The translations under genes were made by a program, and so were the position numbers. Shown one piece after another: positions 55,428 to 63,283 of a stretch of DNA of 64,000 bases. Each line of letters opens with the position of its first letter. The stretch's first letter is position 1. Below the pieces are notes generated by a model. It saw only the letters and a program-made list of their open reading frames with translations. It did not search any database and was not told the origin of the DNA. This DNA comes from Dyadobacter tibetensis Y620-1 (GTDB lineage Bacteria > Bacteroidota > Bacteroidia > Cytophagales > Spirosomataceae), in the NCBI RefSeq assembly GCF_000566685.1, contig NZ_AZQN01000002.1, positions 248,001 to 312,000 of the forward strand, written 5' to 3'.

Positions 55428-55434
55428 CAAAGTA
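55428..55434 (-). promoter_or_regulatory. Probable -7 promoter box (TACTTTG) of the acyl-ACP desaturase
   Basis: Minus-strand TACTTTG 35 bp before the start codon, embedded in GGTACAAAGTAC, the same word as before the aldo/keto reductase gene. Confidence 0.45.
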
Positions 55435-55513
55435 CGGTAATTTAAAGTAAGTTTTTATATGACATTTCTCATTTCTAATCCGATTATAATTTACGAACCC
55501 AGCATATTTCACT

Positions 55514-55521
55514 TATTTTTG
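55514..55521 (+). promoter_or_regulatory. -7 promoter box TATTTTTG of plsC
   Basis: Exact TAnnTTTG match followed by C, 18 bp before the ATG. Confidence 0.55.
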
Positions 55522-55538
55522 CAAAAAAATTACCCGGA

Positions 55539-56279
55539 ATGAAAAAAATTCTCGACTATCTGCTTAGCATCATCTACCTGATCCATTTTGGCTTAACCAT
55601 TTTAATTTTTCATCCTATTCAATGGTTTACGCTTCATGTCTTCGGCAAACAGGCTCATAAGGTGACGGTTGACTACCTGAATTTTTTCCTGAATTTCGGA
55701 TTATACCTCACAGGTGCCAGCATTCGGTTCGAAAATCGGAGTAATATTCCCGCTGGTCGACCCATTATCGTAGTAGCCAATCACCAAAGTATGTTCGACA
55801 TCTCAGGGCTTACCTGGTACTTCAGACAATATCATCCCCGATTTGTTTCTAAAATAGAACTTGCAAAAGGCATACCAAGCATTTCTTTCAATCTAAGGCA
55901 CGGGGGCTCCGCAATCATTAATCGTAAAGATGGCAAGCAAGCATTATTGGAAATAGCCAGGCTTGGATCGCTCATTCACAAGGAAAAATCATCCGCTATG
56001 ATTTTCCCAGAAGGAACCCGAACGGCATCGGCACAAATGAGGCCTTTTCAGCCGGGCGGTGTAGCCACCCTCCTGAAAAAGGCTCCAGATGCCCTGATTG
56101 TGCCCGTGGCTATTTGTGGAACGGGAAAACTCAACCCGAAGGGACTATTTCCGCTTACCTCCTTCACAGCCATCAGCTGGACCGCCCTACCGGTCATTGA
56201 ACCCTCTGGAAAATCGCTGGAAGAAATTCTTATGCTCTCACAAAATGCTATCCAAAGTGTTTTGGATGAAAAAAAATAA
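55539..56279 (+). CDS. plsC: 1-acyl-sn-glycerol-3-phosphate acyltransferase (PlsC family)
   Basis: The 246-residue membrane-anchored enzyme has one to two N-terminal hydrophobic segments and the acyltransferase motifs NHQSMFD (His82, Asp87) and FPEGTR (156-161). It acylates lysophosphatidic acid in phospholipid synthesis. It is divergent from the acyl-ACP desaturase, so both act on membrane lipids. An ornithine-lipid or other acyl acceptor is a possible alternative. Confidence 0.9.
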   Translation: MKKILDYLLSIIYLIHFGLTILIFHPIQWFTLHVFGKQAHKVTVDYLNFFLNFGLYLTGASIRFENRSNIPAGRPIIVVANHQSMFDISGLTWYFRQYHPRFVSKIELAKGIPSISFNLRHGGSAIINRKDGKQALLEIARLGSLIHKEKSSAMIFPEGTRTASAQMRPFQPGGVATLLKKAPDALIVPVAICGTGKLNPKGLFPLTSFTAISWTALPVIEPSGKSLEEILMLSQNAIQSVLDEKK

Positions 56280-56444
56280 TTACTCCTAAAAACTAGGATA
56301 ACTTCTTGTTTACCAATAAAATAGAATCATGCCGGGATTGATCATCTATAGAAGATAAACATCGGATTAACAATCGTTAACAGGGCGACTTTAAACACTT
56401 CGTGGCTGCTGGCCTCTAACCAGCGAACTTAACCAGTATTAGCC

Positions 56445-56876
56445 ATGAAAAAATTCCTCTTAGTTGCCGCCCTTTTCGCATTCAGCCTTGGTAGTGTACA
56501 TGCACAATATCCAAATCGCCATGATTATGGGGACCACCATCGTTATGACCGTCCAGACTATGGGCCCGATCGCAATTCCAGAAATTATAATAAGAAAAAT
56601 CAGGAGGTCGATCATTTACAACGCGATGTGCGCCGGCAGATAGAAGTGGGTATTAATCGTCGCACTTTAACGACCCGGGAAGCCAGCCGCTTAAAACAAG
56701 AATATGGGCGAATTGCCGCTTTAGAACAAAAGTTTAGCCACCGGGGACGACTTTCTAATCGGGAAGTGCGCATATTGAAAGATCAGCTTCACAAACTTAT
56801 GGCCGACACTCAACGTCTGAATAGAAATTACCGCGATCATCGAGCCGGACAGTATAGGGGTCACAATCAATATTAA
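56445..56876 (+). CDS. Hypothetical exported basic protein, 143 aa
   Basis: A signal peptide ends VHAQ at about residue 21. The mature part starts with a His/Tyr/Asp/Arg-rich low-complexity stretch (DYGDHHRYDRPDYGPDR) and continues as a strongly basic helical region (NREVRILKDQLHKLMADTQRL). No family is recognised. Similar His-rich exported helical proteins occur in Bacteroidota with unknown role. Confidence 0.75.
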   Translation: MKKFLLVAALFAFSLGSVHAQYPNRHDYGDHHRYDRPDYGPDRNSRNYNKKNQEVDHLQRDVRRQIEVGINRRTLTTREASRLKQEYGRIAALEQKFSHRGRLSNREVRILKDQLHKLMADTQRLNRNYRDHRAGQYRGHNQY

Positions 56877-56906
56877 TTTAAGATTTGTAGGTTTAGGGTA
56901 ATACTT

Positions 56907-56938
56907 AAAGCATCTTTCCGATGGAGAGGTGCTTTTTT
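56907..56938 (+). terminator. Intrinsic terminator after the 143-aa exported protein
   Basis: AAAGCATCTTTCC (56907-56919) pairs with GGAGAGGTGCTTT (56923-56935, with G-U pairs), followed by six Ts. Confidence 0.75.
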
Positions 56939-56953
56939 GTCTTCGTTGTGAGA

Positions 56954-57622
56954 CTATGATGCGGAATCCTGCATCAACTCGTCCGACATATGTACAAATA
57001 TTCCCTTTTGGTGCTGTCGGCCATAGCGATACATCGCTGCGGCTACCTTTCCAGAGTCGATGGCCCTGTACTTTCGTAAAGGCCCGAATAAGAATGGATT
57101 TAATATACGGGCAAAAACGGTCCCTATCTGCTCTCCAACTCGCTTATCTTCCCGGTCTCCCAAGAGTAGTGAGGGTCTCAATATATGCAAGGTGTCGAAG
57201 TGCATGTCCGAAAGTTTCCTTTCGACCTCGCCTTTTACCTGATTATAAAATATAGAAGAGCCTATATCGGCTCCCATTGCCGTAACAATTAAAAATTGGC
57301 TTGCCCCATTCGCCTTGGCATGTCGAGCGATTTCCATTGGATACTCTAGATCTACTTTTCGAAAGGCAGACTTGGACCCCGCTTTTTTAATAGTAGTACC
57401 CAAACAGCAATAAATATCATCACCTATGACGGCAGCGGGATCAGGATCATTAAAATCGAATAGTATCTCAATGAGTCGTTTATTATTGATACCAAGTGAT
57501 TTTCTGGTAAGCACCCTCACCTCTCTATAATAGGATTCTGCAAGGAGTAATTCAACGAGTTGACTCCCTACCAATCCAGTTGCACCAACGACCAAGGCAG
57601 TTTTTTTATCTTGATTTTCCAT
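56954..57622 (-). CDS. NAD(P)-binding oxidoreductase, atypical SDR (HTATIP2/YbjT-like)
   Basis: The 222-residue protein has the NAD(P) motif VVGATGLVGSQLVELL, DIYCCLGTTIKKAGSKSAFRKVD and the later FLIVTAMGAD, the profile of atypical SDRs with an NAD(P)-sensor-like role. The catalytic Tyr/Lys pair is present as YNQVKGEVE. It is 193 bp from the DJ-1-type gene on the same strand. Confidence 0.85.
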   Translation of the reverse strand: MENQDKKTALVVGATGLVGSQLVELLLAESYYREVRVLTRKSLGINNKRLIEILFDFNDPDPAAVIGDDIYCCLGTTIKKAGSKSAFRKVDLEYPMEIARHAKANGASQFLIVTAMGADIGSSIFYNQVKGEVERKLSDMHFDTLHILRPSLLLGDREDKRVGEQIGTVFARILNPFLFGPLRKYRAIDSGKVAAAMYRYGRQHQKGIFVHMSDELMQDSAS

Positions 57623-57769
57623 AGCAATATAATTTATACGATACTCCAGAATATGCTCAATAAAACCGGTCCTGACGAATGGCGTAAGGAAAAATATAAT
57701 TTAAAACGCTGACATCCATCCACTGCTTCTAAGAAATGGTGTGCTTGCTGCCCAAGAAACCTTTGGCAA

Positions 57770-57812
57770 ATAGGCTCCAGGCCATAGCGGGCTGCGAGGG
57801 ACTGGAGCCTAT
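57770..57812 (-). terminator. Hairpin after the DJ-1/PfpI gene
   Basis: ATAGGCTCCAG (57770-57780) pairs exactly with CTGGAGCCTAT (57802-57812), 3 bp beyond the stop. T tract weak on the minus strand. Confidence 0.6.
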
Positions 57813-57815
57813 GAA

Positions 57816-58397
57816 TCAATTACCGGAGATTTCTACCCCCAGTAATTTATAAAACTCTTTTAAAATGGCAGGATGTCCAGGCCAGGCTGGGGAGGTTACC
57901 AGATTTCCGTCCACAATGGCTTGATCGGCTGGAATGTTTTTCCAGGTTCCTCCAGCCAATTCGATATCAGGACCTACCGCTACATAGGCGGTGAGCGTAC
58001 GCCCTTCCAGTACCCTGGCCGTGGTTAAAATTTGAATGCCATGACAAATCGCCGCTACTGGCTTATTAGTTTCAAAAAAATGTTGGGTAATTTCTATAAT
58101 ACGCTTATTAAGTCGCGTATACTCAGGAGCACGGCCTCCACAAACATATAATCCATCATAATCTGCAGGGTTCACCTTATCGAAGTCAATATTAATGGCG
58201 AATTGATGCCCTGGTGTTTCCCGATAGGTCTGATCGCCTACAAAATCATGAATGGCAGTGGGTACCGTATCTCCGCTCTTGCGATCTGGAGCACAGGCAT
58301 CTACCTCAAAACCTACTGAAAGCAAGGCTTGAAATGGTACCATCGCCTCATAATCTTCCACGTAATCTCCAGCGAGCATTAATATTTTCTTGGTCAT
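57816..58397 (-). CDS. DJ-1/PfpI family protein
   Basis: The 193-residue class I amidotransferase-like protein starts MTKKILMLAGDYVEDYEA, has GLYVCGGRAPEY and nucleophile elbow AAICHG (Cys near 117) followed by the SPAWPGHP element. It is of the DJ-1/PfpI type, with proposed glyoxalase, protein-repair or protease roles; the activity is not clear from sequence. Confidence 0.9.
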   Translation of the reverse strand: MTKKILMLAGDYVEDYEAMVPFQALLSVGFEVDACAPDRKSGDTVPTAIHDFVGDQTYRETPGHQFAINIDFDKVNPADYDGLYVCGGRAPEYTRLNKRIIEITQHFFETNKPVAAICHGIQILTTARVLEGRTLTAYVAVGPDIELAGGTWKNIPADQAIVDGNLVTSPAWPGHPAILKEFYKLLGVEISGN

Positions 58398-58692
58398 TTT
58401 TTTGGTTATTTAGAGTTTAATTATTCTTCAATATACAAATAAATATTCTAGGCTATAACCTCAGAAGAGCAGATTTGCCCCGATTTGGTCAATTTAATAT
58501 ATTCTTAATCTGGTTGGCTGAACCAGCCAGGCTGAGGGTCTATATACTAATGGATAAAATATATGATCCGATGAAAAATATATGGATTCCGCGCAAACAT
58601 AATGACCACTTTGTAGCGGCCATGTTCAGAGCATCGCTGCAAGGGTGGTATACTTATTGCACTGGTTAGGATTACATCAAAATACGAACATA

Positions 58693-58905
58693 ATGGATAC
58701 GGACAAAAATAAAGAAAATATTGCCGGAGGCACTCCCTCGACCATGAATCTGCCTAATCCGGAAAAACACGAAGATGATACCGACCTGCCACTTGATGAG
58801 AATCTGGAAGAAGCAGAAGATCAGGCAGAGGCTAATAATATGAACGACAAAAAAGGGTATAATGAAACCCCGCCTCAGGTTCCCGTAAAATCAACAGATG
58901 AGTAA
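58693..58905 (+). CDS. Small acidic hypothetical protein, 70 aa
   Basis: The ORF starts at ATG 58693 (MDTDKNKENIAGG) and is very acidic (DDTDLPLDENLEEAEDQAEA) with no hydrophobic core, so it is probably disordered. Its codon usage fits the neighbours. An in-frame start at 58645 would add a non-acidic extension unlike the rest. Function unknown. Confidence 0.6.
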   Translation: MDTDKNKENIAGGTPSTMNLPNPEKHEDDTDLPLDENLEEAEDQAEANNMNDKKGYNETPPQVPVKSTDE

Positions 58906-58960
58906 TTTAGCTTAACAAATTATAATACTCAGTGCCCTTTTGATCCTCCTATACTGCCAT

Positions 58961-59002
58961 CTAAAGGATAGCACTATAGCTCCGTATAGTACTATCCTTT
59001 AG
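58961..59002. repeat. Imperfect palindrome upstream of the pirin gene
   Basis: CTAAAGGATAG (58961-58971) pairs with CTATCCTTTAG (58992-59002); after one mismatch the pairing continues for six more bases. It lies 34 bp upstream of the pirin -7 box and is not followed by a T tract, so a regulator-binding site or mRNA end is more likely than a terminator. Confidence 0.6.
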
Positions 59003-59035
59003 TATATTGCTATATATTGTATAGCTATTATTTTG

Positions 59036-59043
59036 TACTTTTG
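59036..59043 (+). promoter_or_regulatory. -7 promoter box TACTTTTG of the pirin gene
   Basis: Exact TAnnTTTG match, 45 bp before the pirin ATG. Confidence 0.55.
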
Positions 59044-59087
59044 TATGGAAGATATGATACAAATATCTTTTAAAAACATACAAGACT

Positions 59088-59933
59088 ATGAAAATCAAAG
59101 GTATTGAAAAAGTAGTTTATGCAAATGAACATGCGATGGGTAAATTGCGGGTAAAACAACCCCTCCCTTCTCAAAATATTGATTATCTGGATCCCTTTGT
59201 TTTATTGCATCATGCCAAGAGCTGGGTTACGGACGATTATGCCCAAAAACATCAGGGTGTAGATCCTCATCCACATCGTGGTTTTGCTCCAGTAACATTC
59301 GTTTTTGAAGGAGGTGTGGAGCACCGTGATAGCAGAGGCAATAAACAATCGGTATATAGTGGAGGTGTCCAATGGATGAATGCCGGCATGGGGATTGTTC
59401 ATAGCGAGCGTCCTGCTATGGCAGGCACGCAAGAAATCATACAGATGTGGGTGAATGTTCCCGCCAAAAATAAAATGGATCAACCCACTTACTATCCATT
59501 TAACAAGGAGCAATTACCTACCTACCAAGGGGAGCAAATAGAAATGGCCGTTGTGTCTGGGGAGCTTAAAAGTCTGAAAGGACCGGTGCCTACTTATACG
59601 GACATTAACTCAGCAATGATCAGAGGTCAAAAGGGTTCGACTCTTGCATTGGATATTCCTGACCATCACCACACTTTCCTGTATATCCTGGATGGGAAAA
59701 TCCGATTAGGGAACCAGGTTATTGAAAAGCATCATATGGTGGTATTCGCTCAGGATGGGGAACATATAGAATTAAAGCTTGAAGAAGATAGCAAAGCCTT
59801 GTTGATGAGCGGAACACCTATAAAGGAGTCTATGGTCGCCCAAGGCCCTTTTGTATTGAATAATGAAACTGAAATAATGGAAGCCTATCGTGACTACCGT
59901 ATAGGAAAAATGGGCGTATTAATTGAAGACTAA
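59088..59933 (+). CDS. Pirin family protein
   Basis: The 281-residue bicupin has the pirin N-terminal metal-site pattern: DPHPHRGFAPVTFVFEG, EHRDSRGN and IVHSERP, with a C-terminal pirin domain (DHHHTFLYILDGKI). Bacterial pirins have reported quercetinase activity or regulatory roles; the substrate here is unknown. It is monocistronic, ending in the bidirectional hairpin at 59949-59988. Confidence 0.92.
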   Translation: MKIKGIEKVVYANEHAMGKLRVKQPLPSQNIDYLDPFVLLHHAKSWVTDDYAQKHQGVDPHPHRGFAPVTFVFEGGVEHRDSRGNKQSVYSGGVQWMNAGMGIVHSERPAMAGTQEIIQMWVNVPAKNKMDQPTYYPFNKEQLPTYQGEQIEMAVVSGELKSLKGPVPTYTDINSAMIRGQKGSTLALDIPDHHHTFLYILDGKIRLGNQVIEKHHMVVFAQDGEHIELKLEEDSKALLMSGTPIKESMVAQGPFVLNNETEIMEAYRDYRIGKMGVLIED

Positions 59934-59948
59934 GATAAACAAAGTTTA

Positions 59949-59988
59949 ATCAAAGCGGCTCGGGTATGTGTACTCTGGCCGCTTTGAT
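59949..59988. terminator. Bidirectional hairpin between pirin and Dabb genes
   Basis: ATCAAAGCGGC (59949-59959) pairs with GCCGCTTTGAT (59978-59988) between two convergent genes. T tracts are short on both sides. Confidence 0.75.
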
Positions 59989-59990
59989 CT

Positions 59991-60404
59991 TTACCCAATC
60001 TTCTTAGGGCCTACAGAATCATAAATCACAACCTTTTCCCATAAATGACTGTAATCTTCCACAAACTTTAAATGGATTGGATCGGTCTGGTATATTTCCT
60101 GCTCAATAATATTTTTAAAAAAGCACATCCACGAAAAGGAATAATCGCGAACAATTACCGAACGATCTGTGGACGCCGGGGTACCGATATGCACGTATTG
60201 AATGGACTTAACTTTCGCTAACTTATGGAGCCCTTCCAGTAATTTGGCTGCGTCCTGAGCATTATTTTTGTCTTTCAAATAAAATAAGACATGGTGTATA
60301 AAAAGCTCCTTATTCTTTTCGGGCTCTGCTAAATTCGGAGATGCCACTGCAAGAGAGGCCAAACCTGCTTTTTGTAAAAATTTCCGACGTGATGATTGAT
60401 TCAT
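59991..60404 (-). CDS. Tat-exported Dabb (stress-responsive A/B barrel) domain protein
   Basis: The 137-residue protein begins MNQSSRRKFLQKAGLASLAV, a twin-arginine signal, followed by a Dabb domain (FIHHVLFYLKDKNNA; FSWMCFFKN; FVEDYSHLWEKV). Dabb proteins are small ferredoxin-like barrels of varied function. The ATG at 60402-60404 is chosen because the longer frame would bury the Tat motif. It is 23 bp after the DUF1697 gene and likely co-transcribed. Confidence 0.85.
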   Translation of the reverse strand: MNQSSRRKFLQKAGLASLAVASPNLAEPEKNKELFIHHVLFYLKDKNNAQDAAKLLEGLHKLAKVKSIQYVHIGTPASTDRSVIVRDYSFSWMCFFKNIIEQEIYQTDPIHLKFVEDYSHLWEKVVIYDSVGPKKIG

Positions 60405-60427
60405 AAATACTTTAAAATAATTAAATA

Positions 60428-60982
60428 CTATTGGGCACCTACCATTTCTAAGAGCTTTAACACTGTTTTCCAATTTCGTGTTGTTGCACTTGTGTTAAGT
60501 TTTTTCTCGAAAAAGGTATTATTAAATTTTGTTTTCCCATATCCCTGGGACATCTTCAGAAAGACTAAATTATTAATGATATAATAAGTGTCAGGAACGT
60601 TTCCTGGATGTTCCAATGATTCCCGTTCGAGATCCGTGGGAATTTTTGTCAGAAAAGTCAGATAAAGATCTTTAATATTGACATCTGCTTCTTTTAGAAA
60701 CGGATTCTGCTGCTGAACCCTAAGGAGGTCTGCTGCAGTCAGCACGATAACCGGAACAAGTAACCCAAATTGACGATATATGATTTCGGAAAGGTTCCGC
60801 TGCAAATCTGGGAGGTTCTGCCTGGCAGCAGAGAAGCATAAATTGCCACTCTGGATATAAGACTTTACCTCCCCGAACCCCTCCTGGAATAGCAATTCCG
60901 TCAATGCGGACATTTTAATCAAATTCTTGCCACTGACATTGACGCCCCTTAGAATAGCAATGTATTTTTGGACTTCTTTCAT
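60428..60982 (-). CDS. DUF1697 family protein
   Basis: The 184-residue protein begins MKEVQKYIAILRGVNVSGKN and continues with FGEVKSYIQSGNLCFSA, the DUF1697 signature, a family of unknown function. It is the first gene of the DUF1697-Dabb pair. Confidence 0.92.
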   Translation of the reverse strand: MKEVQKYIAILRGVNVSGKNLIKMSALTELLFQEGFGEVKSYIQSGNLCFSAARQNLPDLQRNLSEIIYRQFGLLVPVIVLTAADLLRVQQQNPFLKEADVNIKDLYLTFLTKIPTDLERESLEHPGNVPDTYYIINNLVFLKMSQGYGKTKFNNTFFEKKLNTSATTRNWKTVLKLLEMVGAQ

Positions 60983-61179
60983 TCCAGTACTAGACTTTCA
61001 ATAAAGCTTATTGACAGATATATTATTGTCTTCCTACAAACTTAACCTTTTGAAATGGCAATCTGGCCATGGCATGCCAGAAATGCATTAAAATTCTAAT
61101 ATTGAACTTCCTAGTAAGCAGGTCAACGGTCGGCAGGCTTCCATCTATACAATTTCTTGCAAAACCAGGGTCGAATTAC

Positions 61180-61398
61180 CTACTCTCGTTTTCCTTTCAG
61201 ATAGGCATATATAGACATAGCATGGCCATGCCCTAGCCCAAATTCCTCCTTAAGCCAATTTGTGATCTGGGTGGCCTTAATTCCTTCCCTAATTTGTCCA
61301 TTCTCGGTAAATCCCCTTTCCTGGGACAACCTTTGAAAATCTAAGGGAGATTTCCCGGTTTTTGCTTCAATATTTTCTAAATAGCTCTGAAATGACAT
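61180..61398 (-). CDS. DUF4287 domain protein
   Basis: The 72-residue protein starts MSFQSYLENIEAKTGKSPLDF and ends with GLGHGHAMSIYAYLKGK, the DUF4287 pattern. I chose the ATG at 61396-61398 over an upstream in-frame start. It faces the DinB gene across about 190 bp. Function unknown. Confidence 0.9.
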   Translation of the reverse strand: MSFQSYLENIEAKTGKSPLDFQRLSQERGFTENGQIREGIKATQITNWLKEEFGLGHGHAMSIYAYLKGKRE

Positions 61399-61591
61399 CT
61401 GGATTAAGTTTAAATGATTAAACAACTTTCAATACCCAAAAATACCTTGCGCCGAGGAATCGATGAAGGGTCAAATAAGACAAAAAGAAGGGGCAATTAC
61501 GGAATGGTTGGCAAACATTATAAGGCAAAATATTTTGAAGCTTCAGCACTGAATGTTTATATTGAGGTATTAGTCAACAAAACTCAATTTT

Positions 61592-62047
61592 ATGCAATCT
61601 GCTTTAAATATCTGGAAGCAAAATAGGAATCTATTATTAAACCTTTTCGAATCTTTTGACCACGACCAGTTAAACCACATACCTGCTGGATTTAATAATA
61701 ATCTCATTTGGAATTTTGCTCATATTATTGCCGTACATCAGCTTCTAATTTATAAGGCCTCCGGTTTACCACCTTACGTTTCCAGGGAGTTCATTAAGGC
61801 CTATAAAATGGGCAGCAAACCTGAATCTACAGTTTCGCTTAATGATATAGCAGCTATCAGAACTTACCTTCTACAGTCCCTGGCATGGATGGAAGAAGAC
61901 TTAGGCCGAGATCGATTTGTGACCTATAGCTCCCTGACTACGAGTACCGGATTTACCATGACTTCACTTCCCGAGGCTATTCAATTTAACAACTATCATG
62001 AGGCCTTGCATTTGGGCCAAATGCTAAGCATGAAGAGGTTTGTATAA
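61592..62047 (+). CDS. DinB family protein
   Basis: The 151-residue four-helix protein has putative metal His in WNFAHIIAVH (two) and HEALHLGQ. DinB-superfamily proteins include thiol S-transferases (YfiT/BstA), which use bacillithiol in bacillithiol-producing organisms; since bshA is in this window, that role is a plausible inference. Confidence 0.88.
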   Translation: MQSALNIWKQNRNLLLNLFESFDHDQLNHIPAGFNNNLIWNFAHIIAVHQLLIYKASGLPPYVSREFIKAYKMGSKPESTVSLNDIAAIRTYLLQSLAWMEEDLGRDRFVTYSSLTTSTGFTMTSLPEAIQFNNYHEALHLGQMLSMKRFV

Positions 62048-62056
62048 AGGCCTATC

Positions 62057-62101
62057 ACCAAAAAAGAGTCAGTGAAGCATAATAGCCTGCTACTGACTCT
62101 T
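62057..62101 (-). terminator. Intrinsic terminator of the DUF6807 gene
   Basis: AAGAGTCAGT (62064-62073) pairs with ACTGACTCTT (62092-62101); the minus-strand exit has a run of six to seven Ts. Confidence 0.85.
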
Positions 62102-62126
62102 CTGGAGGTATTAAATATTACTTGTA

Positions 62127-63173
62127 TTACTTGGTCTTTGCAAATTTGGCTGCTTCTGAGTTTAGCGCTTCGTCGGAAAGGTGCTCTGAGGCAACTACCA
62201 TTCTGTATCTAAAGGTAGTAGACTGACCGTTCTTTAAGGAATAATTCAACGTTTCTTTACCACCACTTAACTGCTTTTGGCCCAATGGGTTGATGGCAAA
62301 CAAACCATACCCCCGCGCATGAAAATAGGCTGGATAGCCCACATTTTTAGGGTGATCGATGATTGCGACACTGATTTTTTCATCCTTAATTTTTCCGGTC
62401 AGATTGCACCATACCGCCCTTTTACCCCAAACTTCTTCTCCTTCCACACCCTCACTATTGCGATAGTTACCCGTAATACCTTCGTTGTTTAAACTGGGCA
62501 CCTTGGTGGCGATACCGGATGCGTCGGTAAATATTTCAGGCTTGGTCGAAGGCAGTTCCAATTCTCTGGCTACTCGAATAGCAAACATCCCGTCTTTGAT
62601 ATCAGGCAGCGCTACGTCTCCATTTACGGCTGTTAGCTTGGTGGACCTATCCATTATCCGTTGATTTCCAGATCCACTGAAGGTATAGGTAGACACCTCC
62701 TGGAGGGTCAACTTGCCATCTTTATCTACCCAGTCGGCAGTAACTACCAACTCCCCTTTTCCTTTTCCGGCTTTCATAGATTTGATACCGGTATGCCTTA
62801 TGGTTCCATAAGCTCTTTTGGCATGGTCTACGGCATCGGAGTTATTCCAGTAATCATTGCCGTTGACGTCCTCATAATTAAGCCAAACGCCAACATGGTG
62901 TGGATGGTCAACACGTTCACCAGGACGAGGATCCAATGGCCAGCCCCTGGTTACTATGGTACCCTGCGGACTGTAAACTGGATACAAAACGGCCTTCTTT
63001 AATACCTCTTCTCCAGGATAGAAGTAATTGGTAAAGAGCTTCCCATCTACCAGTACTTCAACTTTTTTTTCACTGTCCTTCTTATTGAATTCCACTTTTT
63101 GCGCCATGGCAGCACTGGTGCTCAGCAGCATAGCCAGAGAGGCAGCTACTGTATTTTTTGATACTATATTCAC
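62127..63173 (-). CDS. DUF6807 (PmoA-like) exported protein
   Basis: The 348-residue protein matches DUF6807 of Bacteroidota and Planctomycetota, sometimes labelled methane oxygenase PmoA family without activity: YPVYSPQGTIVTRGWPLDP, HPHHVGVWL and YWNNSDAV. I chose the GTG at 63171-63173, which gives the signal peptide ending SAAMAQ; a TTG at 63233 sits in a hairpin. It lies downstream of the Gfo/Idh gene on the same strand, a common pairing in sugar-processing loci. Confidence 0.85.
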   Translation of the reverse strand: MNIVSKNTVAASLAMLLSTSAAMAQKVEFNKKDSEKKVEVLVDGKLFTNYFYPGEEVLKKAVLYPVYSPQGTIVTRGWPLDPRPGERVDHPHHVGVWLNYEDVNGNDYWNNSDAVDHAKRAYGTIRHTGIKSMKAGKGKGELVVTADWVDKDGKLTLQEVSTYTFSGSGNQRIMDRSTKLTAVNGDVALPDIKDGMFAIRVARELELPSTKPEIFTDASGIATKVPSLNNEGITGNYRNSEGVEGEEVWGKRAVWCNLTGKIKDEKISVAIIDHPKNVGYPAYFHARGYGLFAINPLGQKQLSGGKETLNYSLKNGQSTTFRYRMVVASEHLSDEALNSEAAKFAKTK

Positions 63174-63225
63174 GACAAAGAAATTTATGATAAGAAAATT
63201 GGGGATCTGCAGCCTCCGAGACAAG

Positions 63226-63259
63226 GACGGCAAGTACCCTTGAGTCAGTACTTGCCGTC
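63226..63259. repeat. Perfect 12-bp hairpin between DUF6807 and Gfo/Idh genes
   Basis: GACGGCAAGTAC (63226-63237) pairs exactly with GTACTTGCCGTC (63248-63259), 10-nt loop. No T tract follows on either strand, so an mRNA-processing or attenuation role is possible. Confidence 0.8.
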
Positions 63260-63283
63260 ATGTCTGTGGCGCTCAGGAAATGC

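Noticed and set aside
57634..57819. 61-codon ORF on the minus strand
   Set aside because: It overlaps the DJ-1 gene stop and contains the 57770-57812 hairpin; no protein-like features.
58475..58669. 64-codon ORF before the small acidic protein
   Set aside because: Composition is not protein-like, and it overlaps the promoter region of the acidic protein gene.
61414..61626. 70-codon ORF before the DinB gene
   Set aside because: It overlaps the DinB start in another frame and shows no recognisable features.
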